A stretch of DNA of 23,994 nucleotides. Origin: an uncultured Oxalobacteraceae bacterium (lineage in GTDB: Bacteria; Pseudomonadota; Gammaproteobacteria; Burkholderiales; Burkholderiaceae). Position numbers and translations under genes: made by a program. Below, one piece after another: positions 22,798 to 23,994 of this stretch. The first letter of the stretch is position 1. Each line of letters opens with the position of its first letter. The DNA is taken from assembly GCA_946479255.1 (NCBI GenBank), contig CAMLFK010000044.1, positions 1-23,994 of the forward strand, written 5' to 3'. Under the pieces are notes generated by a model that did no database searches, had not been told where the DNA came from, and saw nothing but the letters and a program-made list of their open reading frames with translations.

Positions 22798-22985
22798 ATT
22801 CGCGGCTTTTCGCCCCGGATTGCGCTATGTCTATGGCTTGATACCCAACCGTGCGAGTCTTGTTGAGATTTCCACATGTCATCTTTTTCTTTGATGGCCA
22901 TCCATGTTACCCTTGGCAAATATTTATTGTCCGCGAACTTTAATTATAAAAATAACGTCCGCAACCCGTGTAATGGAGTGTTCCC

Positions 22986-23994
22986 GTGCCGATTAATTCC
23001 GCTGTCGCCAACCCGTCGCATGCTCATGGCGAGCACTGCATCGTCGCGCGTCCGGACGGCGTGTATGCCGATCCTTTGGTGCTCGGCACCACCTTCAGTG
23101 CGGCGGTCAATCGCATCTTCAGCAGCAATCAATACTTCGTGGGGCTCGACTACCCAATCCTGATCAAGGCGATCTACGACTGCGGGCCGGACTTGCCGCA
23201 CGCCTCCTCCGGCGAACCGATGATCCGCTTCGCCGATTCCGTGGCCGACTTCGAGCCGCGCCGGCGCGAGCTGTACAAGGCCGTCAAGATTCTGGGTGAC
23301 ACGGCCGAATACTATTTCGAACCGGTTTACCTGGCCGACCCTCTCGATCCCGACCGCGATGGAACGCCCGCGCGCCTGGACATAGACGAGTTCGTCGCCG
23401 ACATGTGGCTCAAGGGCATACGCTTCGGCATCGACGTGGAGGCCGTGCGCCAGGCTATCGCCAGCGGCAAGAGTGAGCGCGTCAACGTCGCCCGCCGGCT
23501 CGATGCAGCGCCGGGACGCAATGCGCAGATCATTGAAGTGTCCGACGACATTCATCGCAGCGACGCGCCGCGCCAGCTGGCCAACGGCAAGCTGGACTTG
23601 ATGGCCTTCCAGAACCGTTTTCCGCAGATCAAGAAAGGTGCGCGGCTGCTGCAAAAGGTGCCGCGCGCGGCCGGCACGGCGGGCTTCGAGCTGTCCGGCA
23701 TCGCCATCGAGCCTTCCTTGCCGGAAGACGTGGACTTGCGGCCGATGGCGGGCCTGGGCACCGTGATCGACATTACCGCCGCGGGCGAGTTCCTGGTGGC
23801 GCAGCAGGCCGGCTTTCTGAATGTGGACGGGGCCACCAGCCAGTTGTCGGTCGGCGACAAGATCGTCAGCCGCGACGGCGTCAGCGCGCGCACCACCGGC
23901 AATCTTCAGCTGACCGGCGACTACGAAGAATTCGGCGAAGTCCAGGAAAAGCGCGTCATCGAAGGCGAGAGCATCACCATTCACGCCGATGTAT
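22986..23994 (+). CDS. FapA/DUF342 family protein, N-terminal part (3' end outside window)
   Basis: GTG 22986 is preceded by GGAG seven bases upstream. The frame is open for 336 codons to the window edge. After an N-terminal domain typical of the family (DMWLKGIRFGIDVEAVRQAI, then SDDIHRSDAPRQLANGKLDL) comes the conserved DUF342 core. There RLLQKVPRAAGTAGFELSGI corresponds to the usual 'IPPTxGxxGxdVxG' stretch. GEFLVAQQAGFLNVDGATSQ and TTGNLQLTGDYEEFGEVQEK lead into the right-handed beta-helix repeats that lie beyond the window. DUF342 proteins include FapA, a polymer-forming protein linked to flagellar assembly and envelope structure in some bacteria. The role here is unknown. It is a separate unit after the terminator at 22769. 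Confidence 0.88.
   Translation, partial: MPINSAVANPSHAHGEHCIVARPDGVYADPLVLGTTFSAAVNRIFSSNQYFVGLDYPILIKAIYDCGPDLPHASSGEPMIRFADSVADFEPRRRELYKAVKILGDTAEYYFEPVYLADPLDPDRDGTPARLDIDEFVADMWLKGIRFGIDVEAVRQAIASGKSERVNVARRLDAAPGRNAQIIEVSDDIHRSDAPRQLANGKLDLMAFQNRFPQIKKGARLLQKVPRAAGTAGFELSGIAIEPSLPEDVDLRPMAGLGTVIDITAAGEFLVAQQAGFLNVDGATSQLSVGDKIVSRDGVSARTTGNLQLTGDYEEFGEVQEKRVIEGESITIHADV

Noticed and set aside
22944..23984. 346-codon open frame on the minus strand
   Set aside because: Antisense of the FapA/DUF342 gene, whose plus-strand frame has a ribosome binding site and family motifs and runs off the window.

Overview
The window looks like a chromosomal segment of a GC-rich betaproteobacterium, most likely of the Oxalobacteraceae (Massilia/Duganella/Janthinobacterium type). 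This is inferred from gene content and base composition only; there is no rRNA or tRNA to confirm it. The one AT-richer block (about 4.1-7.9 kb) is a recently rearranged, repetitive accessory region.

Layout. (1) 1-620: the 3' end of an unrecognised gene and a decayed C-terminal remnant of a GlcG/HbpS-type gene. (2) 742-4038, plus strand: a tight operon of an S46 dipeptidyl-peptidase, a PnuC-type nicotinamide riboside transporter and a NadR-type ribosylnicotinamide kinase. (3) 4039-7900: a four-copy tandem segmental duplication. Each unit carries a minus-strand gene for a small exported six-cysteine protein, a hairpin, and differently truncated remnants of the two flanking genes. (4) 7897-14665, minus strand, transcribed macA > macB > tolC-like > HlyC/MceI-like > SelO-like/MceJ-like and pointing into the cysteine-peptide array. 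(5) 14875-16227: an AmpG/PAT-type MFS transporter. (6) 16616-18878: a TonB-dependent receptor behind a TPP riboswitch. (7) 19121-22746: a thioredoxin-like protein, a small hypothetical protein, an EnvZ/OmpR-type two-component pair and a small secreted protein. (8) 22986-end: the start of a FapA/DUF342 gene.

Candidate new system. The minus-strand block 4.2-14.7 kb reads as one secreted-peptide system. It has four paralogous Sec-exported peptides with a conserved signal region, a near-mirror-symmetric six-cysteine framework and highly divergent loops. It also has a modification-enzyme pair resembling the MceI/MceJ (MchD/MchC) pair of siderophore-microcin clusters, and a complete MacA-MacB-TolC export route. 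MacAB-TolC is known to export periplasmic cargo, including the disulfide-bonded heat-stable enterotoxin STII. That fits Sec signal peptides better than the C39-peptidase ABC exporters of classical microcins. No siderophore synthase, glucosyltransferase, esterase or recognisable immunity gene is visible, so this is a variant or a different system rather than a textbook class IIb microcin cluster.

Regulation. A 14-base palindrome, CT(A/G)GAATATTCTAG on the plus strand, lies upstream of both macA and the MFS gene and nowhere else that I could find. It ties those two transcription units together. The TonB receptor, by contrast, is predicted to respond to thiamine pyrophosphate.
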